Source of the DNA: JBDREF01 sp043820045
GTDB lineage: Bacteria; Planctomycetota; Phycisphaerae; Sedimentisphaerales; Anaerobacaceae
NCBI GenBank assembly: GCA_043820045.1
Contig: JBDREF010000250.1
Location: 1-39,671, forward strand
DNA length: 39,671 bases
Direction of reading: 5' to 3'
The notes beneath the pieces are model-generated. The model made no database searches. It was not told the DNA's origin and saw only the letters and a list, made by a program, of their open reading frames with translations. Below are positions 8,836 to 16,668 of the stretch, piece by piece (the stretch's first letter is position 1; the number at the start of each line of letters is the position of its first letter). Made by a program: the position numbers and the translations under genes.

Positions 8836-9423
8836 ATGCGCAAACGCGATTATGCACTGAGACATCTGCGTATCGGCGGTTTTACAATGGCCGAGTTGCT
8901 GGTCGTTCTCGTAGTTGTTTCACTGTTCGTGCTCATGGCCCAGATACGGCTCTTTGGGCTGCTGAGAAAGAACACTTTCAAGGCGCAGGTCCAGGAGTTC
9001 GTGGCAACAATGCAAATGGCGGTCAGCGCGGCGGCCGAGACCGGCAGAAGATATGAAGTGACCATTGATTTAGACGAACAGAGCTATACGCTCCGCGAGT
9101 ACACTGTGCCCGAACTGCAGGCGGACGAGCCCGAAGAAGAAATTATTATACAAAACAATTTTGCCGAGAATTGCCGGGTCGTTCACGTATTGTTTGACGA
9201 TCTGACCGAAACCGACGAGCAGTACAGGGTGGCCAATTTTCGTGTAGGCCGCACAGGGTGGCAAAGCGGCGGAAAGATTGTGCTTCTCGATATAAGGGAC
9301 GGAGAAAGCGGAGAATGGCAGCCCTATTCGGTCGTGGTCGGCCGGCTCAGCAGAATCGTCAGATTGGAAAAAGGCGACGTCCAGCTTTTGAGACCGAAGA
9401 CGAGAAATGAACTTCCATTTTAG
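8836..9423 (+). CDS. gspH: Minor pseudopilin, GspH-like
   Basis: A 195-residue protein with a prepilin signal. The leader ends in Gly15, then FTMAELLVVLVVVSLFVLM, with Glu at +5. ATG 8836 has GGAAGG at 8824-8829 as ribosome site; an ATG 18 nt upstream overlaps that site and is less likely. The rest is a polar globular domain of GspH/FimT type with strands such as RYEVTIDLDEQSYTL and GKIVLLDIRDG. The GspH name rests on position between gspG and gspI, and on length. Confidence 0.8.
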   Translation: MRKRDYALRHLRIGGFTMAELLVVLVVVSLFVLMAQIRLFGLLRKNTFKAQVQEFVATMQMAVSAAAETGRRYEVTIDLDEQSYTLREYTVPELQADEPEEEIIIQNNFAENCRVVHVLFDDLTETDEQYRVANFRVGRTGWQSGGKIVLLDIRDGESGEWQPYSVVVGRLSRIVRLEKGDVQLLRPKTRNELPF

Positions 9424-10279
9424 ACAAACTACAGATCGAGAACGACAGACAGTGGACGCCAAAAGAGGACCGAATACTGCACGCAAGAGTTGGCATCGGC
9501 AGCCTGCTTTTAGCCTTGTAGAGGTACTGACGGCCCTGGCGATTCTTGCACTCGCGAGTTCAAGCGTACTGGTTGTCATAGACCGTTGCGTGGCCTCGGC
9601 CATGAATTCGACGCAGCGGATGCGGGCCTTTGAGGTCGCACGAGAGAATATGGAGAAGCTTCTGGCGTCCGCCTCCGTGCAGGAGGGCGTCGATTACGGC
9701 GAAAGCGAAAAGTACCCCGAAATTGCGTGGGAGACTGTTATTGAGACCTTTTACGAGCCTATAACGTCGAGGATGTGGATCAGAGGCGTCTGCTCGGCCA
9801 AATACAATGACATGGAAGGCCAGGAGCAAACCGTCGAATTAACGCACTGGCTGACCGATTTGAGCAAGGAACAGTTGCTCAAGATCATGGAACGCGACAA
9901 GGAAGAAGGTGCAGAGGATCTGACCGGCCAGCTCTTCGAGAGCATGGAGGAAGCTGCGGAGTATGCCGGGGTCGATGTCGAAACCATTCAGAAATGGCTT
10001 GAGAACGGAATGCTCACAACCCAAGACGGTTCGTTCATCAAAGACAATCTCGACCTGTATATGCGAACTAACGGCGAACCGAGCGCAGAGGAAAAGAACA
10101 GCCAGATAAAATCTGAATCCGAGCTGAGAAACAAAGGTAGCAAAACCGGCGAGGGTGCGGGAGCCGGCCAGACGGGACGGCAGGATGAAATAGACCCTAA
10201 GACGGGCCTGACGTATGGAGAACTCGAACAAATGGATTTCTCCGAGATTTGGGACTTAATGCAAAGCCGGCGACGGTAG
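9407..10279 (+). CDS. gspI: Minor pseudopilin, GspI-like, with long C-terminal extension
   Basis: A 290-residue protein overlapping the end of gspH by 17 nt. Residues 1-34 form a long basic leader ending in Ala34; the mature N-terminus would be FSLVEVLTALAILALASSS with Glu at +5. Ala at -1 is tolerated by prepilin peptidases but Gly is usual. GspI proteins are normally ~120-130 residues; here a hydrophilic, charged extension of over 100 residues follows. Residues ~180-219 within it (EEAAEYAGVDVETIQKWLENG) read like an excisionase/MerR-type helix-turn-helix, which is odd for a protein destined for the periplasm. An internal start nearer the leader would shorten the N-terminus but no better ribosome site was seen. 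Confidence 0.78.
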   Translation: MNFHFRQTTDRERQTVDAKRGPNTARKSWHRQPAFSLVEVLTALAILALASSSVLVVIDRCVASAMNSTQRMRAFEVARENMEKLLASASVQEGVDYGESEKYPEIAWETVIETFYEPITSRMWIRGVCSAKYNDMEGQEQTVELTHWLTDLSKEQLLKIMERDKEEGAEDLTGQLFESMEEAAEYAGVDVETIQKWLENGMLTTQDGSFIKDNLDLYMRTNGEPSAEEKNSQIKSESELRNKGSKTGEGAGAGQTGRQDEIDPKTGLTYGELEQMDFSEIWDLMQSRRR

Positions 10280-10293
10280 GAGTTTTGATTCCG

Positions 10294-11118
10294 ATGAAGG
10301 TGGTCAGCACATACGGCAACGTAAAAGAAGTCTCGGGCATGCCCAGAGCGTGCGCCGGCTTCTCGCTGGCGGAGTTGCTTGCGGCCATGACTATAGGGGC
10401 CATGATTATGGTTTCGATACTCGGCATTTACACACGCGCCGAGCGTTCGGCCGCCGCGGTCATGCTCAGGCTTGACAATCCGCGGCTTGCACAGGAGATA
10501 CTCCAGCGCATTGCCGAAGACCTTGACAGCGTAATCTCCTCCGACTCAGACGCCAAAATCACTATTGAGAACAAATTCGATAGCCTTCTGCCGGCCGCCA
10601 GGCTGACAATTACCAGAACCGTCAGCGACAGCAGATTGAGAGAGCAGAAATTCGAAGAAATCATCTGGCAGAGCAGCTATGACTTCGAAGGCTTCGGCGA
10701 CGGCCTTGTGTTATACAGAAGTTACGGCGGTATCAACATGGAGGACAAAGTGCTTGATAAGGACAAAGACGACGCCGAAAGAGAGCTGTTAGTGCCCATT
10801 TGCGGCGGCGTTACGTTCTTCAGGATAGAAGCGCTCACCGGGAAGACGCCTGCGGAAAAATGGGGCGGTTCGCCGCCTCCCGGCATTGCGGTAACAATCT
10901 CATTCGCGGAGCCTTTCAAGAGGGTGGACGGCACTTTCGACGTATTGGAGGAGGACAAAATCACCCGAACAATAGCGATCGACAGAACAAGAAAAATCAA
11001 GTTCGCTATCGAAGAAAGCGGGACTGCCGAGAGCCAGGAAAAAACGACGGACGCAAACTCGCCCGACGGCGACAACGCACCTTCACCAGATCCGAAGAAG
11101 CCAGAAAAAGCAAAATGA
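10294..11118 (+). CDS. gspJ: Minor pseudopilin, GspJ-like
   Basis: A 274-residue protein whose leader ends in Gly22 before FSLAELLAAMTIGAMIMVSI (Glu at +5), the GspJ-type prepilin helix. ATG 10294 is preceded at 11 nt by GGAG overlapping the gspI stop; ATG 10339 would give a 7-residue leader and is an alternative. The body contains LRLDNPRLAQEILQRIAEDL right after the helix, as in GspJ, then a beta-rich domain. The C-terminal ~30 residues are a Ser/Pro/Lys-rich tail. The stop TGA overlaps the gspK start (ATGA). Confidence 0.8.
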   Translation: MKVVSTYGNVKEVSGMPRACAGFSLAELLAAMTIGAMIMVSILGIYTRAERSAAAVMLRLDNPRLAQEILQRIAEDLDSVISSDSDAKITIENKFDSLLPAARLTITRTVSDSRLREQKFEEIIWQSSYDFEGFGDGLVLYRSYGGINMEDKVLDKDKDDAERELLVPICGGVTFFRIEALTGKTPAEKWGGSPPPGIAVTISFAEPFKRVDGTFDVLEEDKITRTIAIDRTRKIKFAIEESGTAESQEKTTDANSPDGDNAPSPDPKKPEKAK

Positions 11119-12401
11119 TGAAGAATGTTCTTAACAACTTGAACAATTCCCAAAAGCAACACGGCATAGTGTTGCTGGTGACATTGGTGCTGTTGGTCGT
11201 ACTCTCCACGCTCGGCTATACTCTCACCAGTCGCGTAGCGGCCCAGCGCCACAGAAATCAGTACCTCATAGACTACAGCAATGCGCGCTACGGCTGTGAC
11301 TCCGCGGTCAAATATGCTCTTGCAACACTCGAAGAACTCGACCCGCAACTGATCAGCCGTCCGAACGAGCCGGATTTCTCCGACCTGTTCGCCCTCGATG
11401 CGATCGGACTTCAGGAGCTTCTGGCGGAGTGGGAAATAGGACTTCAGAACGATGTATTCAAGGGCGACAAGATTCCTGCCGATGCAACTGATGGCAATGA
11501 TGTTGATGGCATCGGTCGTGACAAAGACGGGAATAAGGGTTTCGACGGCTCTTCTTCCTTTGAGATTCGCGGCCCGTATGGTCCGGCCTGGCCGCTTGTA
11601 ACCCAACCCTCCGAATTCGAGATAGGCTCGGCGAAAGTGCAAATTGAAATTGAAGATGAAAATGCCAAATACCCTCTGGGTTGGGCACTGCTTGACGATA
11701 GAGCACAGGAACGAGAAATCCAGGCGGGCTTCGTGACTTTTTGCGAGTTGGCCGGACTCAAGGCCGGGCAAATAGATGCATTAGGAGAACAGTTGGCGAA
11801 AATTGCCGAAATTAAGCCTTTCAAAATAGATTTTAAGCCGATAACAAAGAGTGTGAAGGCGCCGGTAACGACAGCCAATTCGACCAGCCGTACCGCAAGG
11901 ACATCGCGGACACAGCGGACGTTCACAAAGACCATACCTGTTTCGCAACAGGTTGCCGAGCAGACGTCACACTTTGCGAAACTCTTTCACAGTTCTCTGA
12001 TTGACGCCGAGATGCTGGCCAGGCCGACTATAGTGACTGAAAACAGAAAGGAATCGCCTCTTAAGTACATTGGCATGTGGGGCTCCCAGAAGGTCAATAT
12101 TAACACAGCTCCCCGGCACGTGCTGGAAGCGGCTTTTATTTTCGGCGGCAACGAAGTCGATATCGCCGAAGAGATAATCCAGCTTAGACGAGAGAACGCC
12201 TTTGCCGAAGTGGCCGACCTGAAAGACGCGTTGTCTCGTTATTCCGACTCAATCACCAAATGCGAAAAATATATCACCACTAAAAGCAGGTTCTTCACAA
12301 TTAAGATAACCGCGGCAAGCGGAGTAGCACGGGCATCATCCATTATAGCAATAACAAAAGACGGCGAGACGGTCACTCGCATTGCGATAATCAACGGCTG
12401 A
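11115..12401 (+). CDS. gspK: Minor pseudopilin GspK
   Basis: A 428-residue protein starting at ATG 11115 in an ATGA overlap with gspJ; longer in-frame starts would run far into gspJ. The leader ends HG17, then IVLLVTLVLLVVLSTLGYTL. As usual for GspK, position +5 is not Glu. GspK caps the pseudopilus tip as a complex with GspI and GspJ. The C-terminal part has the GspK helix-hairpin region: VNINTAPRHVLEAA, then EIIQLRRENAFAEVADLKDAL, then the closing beta strands. An Arg/Thr/Ser-rich linker (residues ~250-275) splits the globular part. Confidence 0.9.
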   Translation: MMKNVLNNLNNSQKQHGIVLLVTLVLLVVLSTLGYTLTSRVAAQRHRNQYLIDYSNARYGCDSAVKYALATLEELDPQLISRPNEPDFSDLFALDAIGLQELLAEWEIGLQNDVFKGDKIPADATDGNDVDGIGRDKDGNKGFDGSSSFEIRGPYGPAWPLVTQPSEFEIGSAKVQIEIEDENAKYPLGWALLDDRAQEREIQAGFVTFCELAGLKAGQIDALGEQLAKIAEIKPFKIDFKPITKSVKAPVTTANSTSRTARTSRTQRTFTKTIPVSQQVAEQTSHFAKLFHSSLIDAEMLARPTIVTENRKESPLKYIGMWGSQKVNINTAPRHVLEAAFIFGGNEVDIAEEIIQLRRENAFAEVADLKDALSRYSDSITKCEKYITTKSRFFTIKITAASGVARASSIIAITKDGETVTRIAIING

Positions 12402-12432
12402 ACAGGTAAAATAATTTAGGGGTTTTCTAATA

Positions 12433-13899
12433 GTGAAATCGCAAAACTACTTGGGAATTTACATAAGCAGGGACACGGCAACGGTAGTCTGCATCGATTC
12501 GCAGGGAAAGGACGGAAACGTTGCGGGATGTTTCACCGTTGCCGTCGAAGAATCGGAGCAGGCCAGCATGCAGACGCTCGCAGGCCTCATCGTCCGAGGC
12601 TGCGACGAGAGACAATTGAAATTCTCGGAAGTTGCAGTCGCTCTGGATTGTGCAATGTTCATGCAGCACAGCGTCCACAGCCAATTCAGCGACCCGAAAC
12701 AAATAGCTTCGACCGTAAAGTTCGATACTGAAGAAACCCTCGCCACCGACATAGCCGATGTCGCGCTGGCTTTCGAAATCGTATCGGCCGACGAAGCCGG
12801 CTCGGAGCTGAACGTCTTTACTTCGCAGCGAAAAGTATTGTCCGACGTTCTCACCGCCCTGCAGGAATACAACCTCGACCCGGTGACTATAGAGCCCGAT
12901 GTCAGTTGCCTGTCACGATTCATCCGCCGGAAAGTAAAAGCCGCCGAGCCTCCAGAGCCGGAGGCCCTGTTTGCGATACTTTCTCGAAGAACCGGCTACC
13001 TGATTGTACCGGCTCGGCCATCCGGCGAGGAAGCACACTCTGCGGCAACCGTTCGGACATTCCTGGTCGGACCCACTCAGGACAGGAGCAGCCTGCTCAC
13101 CAGAGAAGTGTTGGTAACCACCGCATTACTCAAAGGCGTCAATACGGCACATTCCCTGAAAGTTTTCGACTCAGCCGGCAAGGTGGACTTCCAACAGCTC
13201 GGCGAAAAGCTGGGCATCGAGACCGCCGAACTTGATTGGCACGAGGCTGCGGGTACACCACCGCAGAAGCTGGCCGATTGTGCCAACGCGGTTGATTTCG
13301 CAATCGCCTGCGGAGCGGCTCTGACTCACTCGCAGAAGGGGCACTGTGTAAATTTCCGAGACGACTTCAGCCCATTCCAAGGCAAGAAGGTGAGGCTCCA
13401 GCAAGCGTTGAAATTCGCGGCGATATCCGTGACCGTTCTCTTGGCCGCCGTCGGGCTGTATTTTCATACACAACTGTACAGCGCCAATAAGGATAAGAAT
13501 AACCTGCGCGCCAGATTCGCAAGAGATTACTCGGCGGTAATGCTGGACAAATTGGGCGATAACGTCGAAATGAGAAACGCAGTCAGGCACATTGGCGATA
13601 TGTTGAGAAAGCTCGAGAAGGAAAAGCAGGGACTGATCGCAGATGAAAAATCCATATCGTCAAAACTGACACTTGTCCTGGCAGCGTTCAACAAATGTGC
13701 GTCAAAAACAGGACTGAACGTAAAGTCGATCACCATCACCAACAACGATATTATCATAACAGGCGACACACCCAGTCGGCAAAACACGACAACTTTCTTT
13801 GAAGAACTCAGGAGCAGCGGATTGGAGATTCTGAGACCCAATTTTGAGCTAAAAGGTGCACGGGACAATTTCAACATCATCGTCGCACCGAGCAAGTAA
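12433..13899 (+). CDS. gspL: GspL/PilM-PilN-like assembly protein
   Basis: A 488-residue protein with a GTG start at 12433; GGGG lies ~11 nt upstream. Residues ~1-300 have an actin/PilM-like fold (LGIYISRDTATVVCID at the start, then alternating strands and helices). A single membrane helix at ~325-345 (FAAISVTVLLAAVGLYF) is followed by a coiled region and a ferredoxin-like PilN/GspL periplasmic domain (LNVKSITITNNDIIITGDT). GspL is this same arrangement in one chain and recruits GspE to the membrane. The position after gspK fits; the family is divergent, so the name rests on architecture. Confidence 0.8.
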   Translation: MKSQNYLGIYISRDTATVVCIDSQGKDGNVAGCFTVAVEESEQASMQTLAGLIVRGCDERQLKFSEVAVALDCAMFMQHSVHSQFSDPKQIASTVKFDTEETLATDIADVALAFEIVSADEAGSELNVFTSQRKVLSDVLTALQEYNLDPVTIEPDVSCLSRFIRRKVKAAEPPEPEALFAILSRRTGYLIVPARPSGEEAHSAATVRTFLVGPTQDRSSLLTREVLVTTALLKGVNTAHSLKVFDSAGKVDFQQLGEKLGIETAELDWHEAAGTPPQKLADCANAVDFAIACGAALTHSQKGHCVNFRDDFSPFQGKKVRLQQALKFAAISVTVLLAAVGLYFHTQLYSANKDKNNLRARFARDYSAVMLDKLGDNVEMRNAVRHIGDMLRKLEKEKQGLIADEKSISSKLTLVLAAFNKCASKTGLNVKSITITNNDIIITGDTPSRQNTTTFFEELRSSGLEILRPNFELKGARDNFNIIVAPSK

Positions 13900-13914
13900 T
13901 TGAGGATAAGTCCA

Positions 13915-14421
13915 ATGAGAGACATATACAAGAACCCGATTCTTTATTACATAGCCGTTCCTTTACTGGTTGGTTTGTGGCCGTTGTTAGTATGGGCGAT
14001 ATACCTACCGGCTGCACAGAAGGACATTGACGAGCACCTGAACGAGTACAACAAGGCCCAGGACGTCCTGTTGAAGATTCTGGCTCTCGACCCCGGTCGA
14101 CTGGATTTTGCCGATCCGAATGAAAACGCCGTCGAGTTTACTTATGACCGTGCCGTCGAACAAGTGACCGGTCTATGCGATATAGCACCAAGCAAGTACA
14201 AACTCAATTCCGGAATGACCATAACTGCCAATAGCCAGAAGAGCCAGAGCGCCAATGTGCGTCTGCAGCAGATCGATATTGTCAGATTCGCCAAGTTTCT
14301 TTCCATGATTCAGCTTCGTTGGCCAAACCTCCAGTGTAACCGCGTCAAATTCACCAGAAAGGAAGGCCTGCCTAACCTGGATGTCTGGGATATTGAGATA
14401 GAGCTAAAATATTACTACTGA
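13915..14421 (+). CDS. gspM: GspM/PilO-like assembly protein
   Basis: A 168-residue protein with ATG 13915 behind a GAGG-type site at 13902-13905. A short cytoplasmic tail precedes one membrane helix (ILYYIAVPLLVGLWPLLVWAIYLP). A coiled segment (AAQKDIDEHLNEYNKAQDVLLKIL) and a small ferredoxin-like domain ending in DIEIELKYYY follow. This is the GspM/PilO plan, the usual partner of GspL. It is the last gene of the T2SS run; no gspN or gspO follows. Confidence 0.78.
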   Translation: MRDIYKNPILYYIAVPLLVGLWPLLVWAIYLPAAQKDIDEHLNEYNKAQDVLLKILALDPGRLDFADPNENAVEFTYDRAVEQVTGLCDIAPSKYKLNSGMTITANSQKSQSANVRLQQIDIVRFAKFLSMIQLRWPNLQCNRVKFTRKEGLPNLDVWDIEIELKYYY

Positions 14422-14844
14422 GCTAAAAACACTTCTCCGACATATAGCCGGACTGCGGAAACAGCCAAATCCGGCACATCCTCACTGTTTTGGTATTGTG
14501 TGAATGTGGCAAGTATCACTATATGTAGTATACTGCCCATTCCGCCAGGCTGATTGCTACTGCCAGCCCCGGTGTTAACATCTATATCCAGAAAAGGGGG
14601 CTTTCGCAGTCCTGATAGCCTGTATTTTCGCCTGAACTGGCTCAATTCAATGCCCCTGTGAGAGCCAAGTAAGTATCGAACTTTTCTAAAGTTTTCGATG
14701 CATTGTTGTCGATAGCAATGTTAGCAGGTCGTTTTGGGCCTCAAAAGGGATTTAGAGGACATACAATATATAGTGGTTATTGGTTTTGAAGCGGAAAAAA
14801 TGGATATTTTCTGCATCGAAGCTCTTCGGATAAGGTAAGTCTGA
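14422..14844. other. 423-nt intergenic region between gspM and flgM-like gene
   Basis: No gene with a credible start is seen. A weak stem GCCGGA/TCCGGC (14447-14452 with 14470-14475) follows gspM but lacks a T tract, so it is not a convincing terminator. A sigma-28-like promoter candidate lies at 14687-14715. An antisense frame at 14415-14645 has no recognisable content. Confidence 0.5.
14687..14715 (+). promoter_or_regulatory. Candidate sigma-28 (FliA) promoter
   Basis: TAAAGTTT (14687-14694) equals the enteric sigma-28 -35 consensus at 8 of 8 positions. GTCGATAG (14708-14715) matches the -10 GCCGATAA at 6 of 8. The spacer is 13 nt, two more than the usual 11, which weakens the call. It lies 130 nt upstream of a FlgM-like anti-sigma gene, a typical sigma-28 target. 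Confidence 0.4.
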
Positions 14845-15126
14845 ATGCCAAATTTCGATCACAACAGTCGCTTTGACAGCGGGAACCGCCCAACGAATCC
14901 TCTGGAAGACAGCTTTGCCCAGGATGAAGATTTTCTGATGGAGCAGATTCTGGAGAATATGAACACCACACCCCTCGGGAAGGTGCTGAAAAAGATCGCT
15001 TCGCTGCCGGAGATCCGCAAGGAAAAGGTTCTTGAAGTCCGCCGGCAGTTGACGCAAGGCAAGTACGATCTCAACGGAGGCCTCGATGTCGCCGTGGACA
15101 AAGTCATCGAGCACCTTATGACGTAG
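14845..15126 (+). CDS. flgM: FlgM-like anti-sigma-28 factor
   Basis: A 93-residue acidic/basic protein with ATG 14845 and an AAGG site ~8 nt upstream. The first ~45 residues look disordered. The C-terminal half (residues ~57-93, IRKEKVLEVRRQLTQGKYD then LDVAVDKVIEHLM) follows the FlgM pattern in which two helices bind sigma-28: a basic 'R.EKV..IR..I..G.Y' element, then a 'A.K.IE.L' helix. In flagellated bacteria FlgM holds sigma-28 until the hook is complete. No flagellar gene is in the window. The length is right for FlgM; similarity is limited to the C-terminus, so the call is moderate. Confidence 0.6.
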   Translation: MPNFDHNSRFDSGNRPTNPLEDSFAQDEDFLMEQILENMNTTPLGKVLKKIASLPEIRKEKVLEVRRQLTQGKYDLNGGLDVAVDKVIEHLMT

Positions 15127-15234
15127 GAGGGGGATATCTCTCCGGACTATTTTGTGTCAGACCCCGCGGATACCTGAAGGATAAGTCTATTTCGTTTGGC
15201 ATTTCTCCTCGGGCAGTTTTACGCCCCGCCGTCT

Positions 15235-15267
15235 TTGCCTGCGGCATCCGCATTTTGCCGCGGGCAA
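15235..15267. terminator. Strong hairpin between convergent genes
   Basis: TTGCCTGCGGC (15235-15245) pairs with GCCGCGGGCAA (15257-15267) over 11 bp with one G-U wobble and an 11-nt loop. It lies between the convergent ends of the flgM-like gene and spoVG. No T run follows on either strand, so it is not a classical intrinsic terminator; it may end transcripts with Rho or protect 3' ends. Confidence 0.45.
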
Positions 15268-15286
15268 CCACATGGGACGGATGTCA

Positions 15287-15727
15287 CTATGAGACTACTT
15301 CAGGGACATCATCATCCGGCTCATCCATTTCGGTCGGTTTGTACCCGGGCAGCTTCGACTTCTCAACCTCATCCTTGAATCCCAATATGACCCTCTCCTG
15401 AATTCTCTTTCTGCATTCGGTATTAATCGGATGGGCAATATCGGCATGCAGCTTCATTCTGCCCTTAAAGTCCTTTTTAGCCCGGTTTTCATACAGACCT
15501 GTCCCGCAATTATTGCAGAACCTGGCCCTAAGATGGTTTTTGCCTCCGCATTTTTCGCAATGGTCACTCATTTTCCTCGAGGGCATAGCAACGAAGAATC
15601 CATTCGCACCTTCAATGACTTTGATGTCACGAACAACAAACTCGTTATCCATCGTTATCGAGCAGAAAGCTTTTAACCTGTCATCTTTGTTGTTCACCAG
15701 TTTGACTCTTACCTCGCTGATTTCCAT
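15287..15727 (-). CDS. spoVG: SpoVG family regulator with zinc-ribbon insert
   Basis: A 146-residue protein; ATG 15727 is chosen because MEISEVRVKLV is the canonical SpoVG start and GAGG lies 8 nt upstream; an ATG at 15733 is the alternative. Typical parts are AFCSITMDNEFVVRDIKVIEG, NGFFVAMPSRK and the late DIAHPINTECRKRIQ. Between the last two sits an insert with two CxxC pairs (CEKC and CNNC), a probable zinc ribbon absent from Bacillus SpoVG (~97 residues). SpoVG proteins bind nucleic acid and regulate transcription in several phyla. It follows ispE by 22 nt, an order also known from Firmicutes, where spoVG lies near ispE. Confidence 0.9.
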   Translation of the reverse strand: MEISEVRVKLVNNKDDRLKAFCSITMDNEFVVRDIKVIEGANGFFVAMPSRKMSDHCEKCGGKNHLRARFCNNCGTGLYENRAKKDFKGRMKLHADIAHPINTECRKRIQERVILGFKDEVEKSKLPGYKPTEMDEPDDDVPEVVS

Positions 15728-15749
15728 TTTCATTGCCTCGCTTAAAAGT

Positions 15750-16652
15750 CTACCATCTATTGTTACTCACGATAATGCTCCTGAATCCGCTCATTTCGTC
15801 AATTTGGCGTTTGTACAGTCTCGCTATTTCCTCATCCTTCCCCTCGACGATACAGAACATTGCTGAACCGCTACCGCTCAAGCAACAGGGGCCAATAGCC
15901 AGCGATTCAATTCTCTTTTTCAGGTCGGCAAGCTTTTTCACTAAGTCGAAGCAACTTTCTTCCAGCATATTTGCACACATTTTTGCTACTAAATCAATCC
16001 TCTTTTCCTTGATATATCCATTTATCCTGAAACATAGCCTATCGTACAAGGATGTGTCGTGCTTATAATTACCGTAAACCTTTTGTGTGGATACACTTAT
16101 ATCAGGAAGCACCAGGATGGCCAAAAAGTCAAAATTTTCGTCTATTTTTCCCACCTTTTCGCCTTTTCCTGTACACAGCGCAAGCGGGCCACCCAGGAAG
16201 AAGGCCACATCGCTGCCCAACTCTGCCGCCATGCTCACCAGGGTCTTCCCATTGATGCCCAACTGCAGGTACTGATTCAGACCCATGAGAGTCGCCGCAG
16301 CGTCGCTGCTCGCCGAGCCAAGCCCTGTTCCGGCAGGAATATTCTTGGTCAGCGTGATTCTGAGGTCGGCAGCCGAACCGCATCTGTCCAGCAGGAGCCT
16401 TGCCGCCCTGTAAACAAGATTGCTCTCTCCCGTCGGCGCCCATTCAGGCCCCTCACAGACAAACTCGACACCTCGCTGCCGACCCTGCTCGACCAGGATC
16501 TCGTCGTACCAGTTTATCTTGGCCATTACGGTCTCTATTTCGTGGAAACCGTCGGGGCGCTTGCCCGCTATGAGTAGAGAAAGGTTGATTTTGGCCGGCG
16601 CCATCACCAGCAATCCGTTTTCAACAGGAGTAATCTGTTCTCTGTCAACCAT
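15750..16652 (-). CDS. ispE: 4-diphosphocytidyl-2-C-methyl-D-erythritol kinase IspE
   Basis: A 300-residue GHMP kinase of the MEP isoprenoid pathway, phosphorylating CDP-ME at the 2-hydroxyl. APAKINLSLLIAGKRPDGFHE (from residue 18) is the IspE N-terminal motif with catalytic Lys21. The ATP loop PAGTGLGSASSD is at 106-117, and GSDVAFFLGG contains the catalytic Asp148. A C-terminal glycine motif SGSGSAMFCIV is present. Length is normal. It starts 16 nt after the methyltransferase stop, in the clpX-spoVG run. Confidence 0.96.
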   Translation of the reverse strand: MVDREQITPVENGLLVMAPAKINLSLLIAGKRPDGFHEIETVMAKINWYDEILVEQGRQRGVEFVCEGPEWAPTGESNLVYRAARLLLDRCGSAADLRITLTKNIPAGTGLGSASSDAAATLMGLNQYLQLGINGKTLVSMAAELGSDVAFFLGGPLALCTGKGEKVGKIDENFDFLAILVLPDISVSTQKVYGNYKHDTSLYDRLCFRINGYIKEKRIDLVAKMCANMLEESCFDLVKKLADLKKRIESLAIGPCCLSGSGSAMFCIVEGKDEEIARLYKRQIDEMSGFRSIIVSNNRW

Positions 16653-16668
16653 GCTTTGGTGCCATTCT

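Noticed and set aside
10722..11771. 349-codon frame antisense to gspJ/gspK
   Set aside because: No start signal and no family resemblance; covered by two well-supported genes.
14447..14475. Possible terminator after gspM
   Set aside because: Six-bp stem with a 17-nt loop and no T tract.
14415..14645. 76-codon frame on the - strand in the gspM-flgM gap
   Set aside because: No ribosome site, no recognisable motif, and it overlaps the gspM end; treated as chance.
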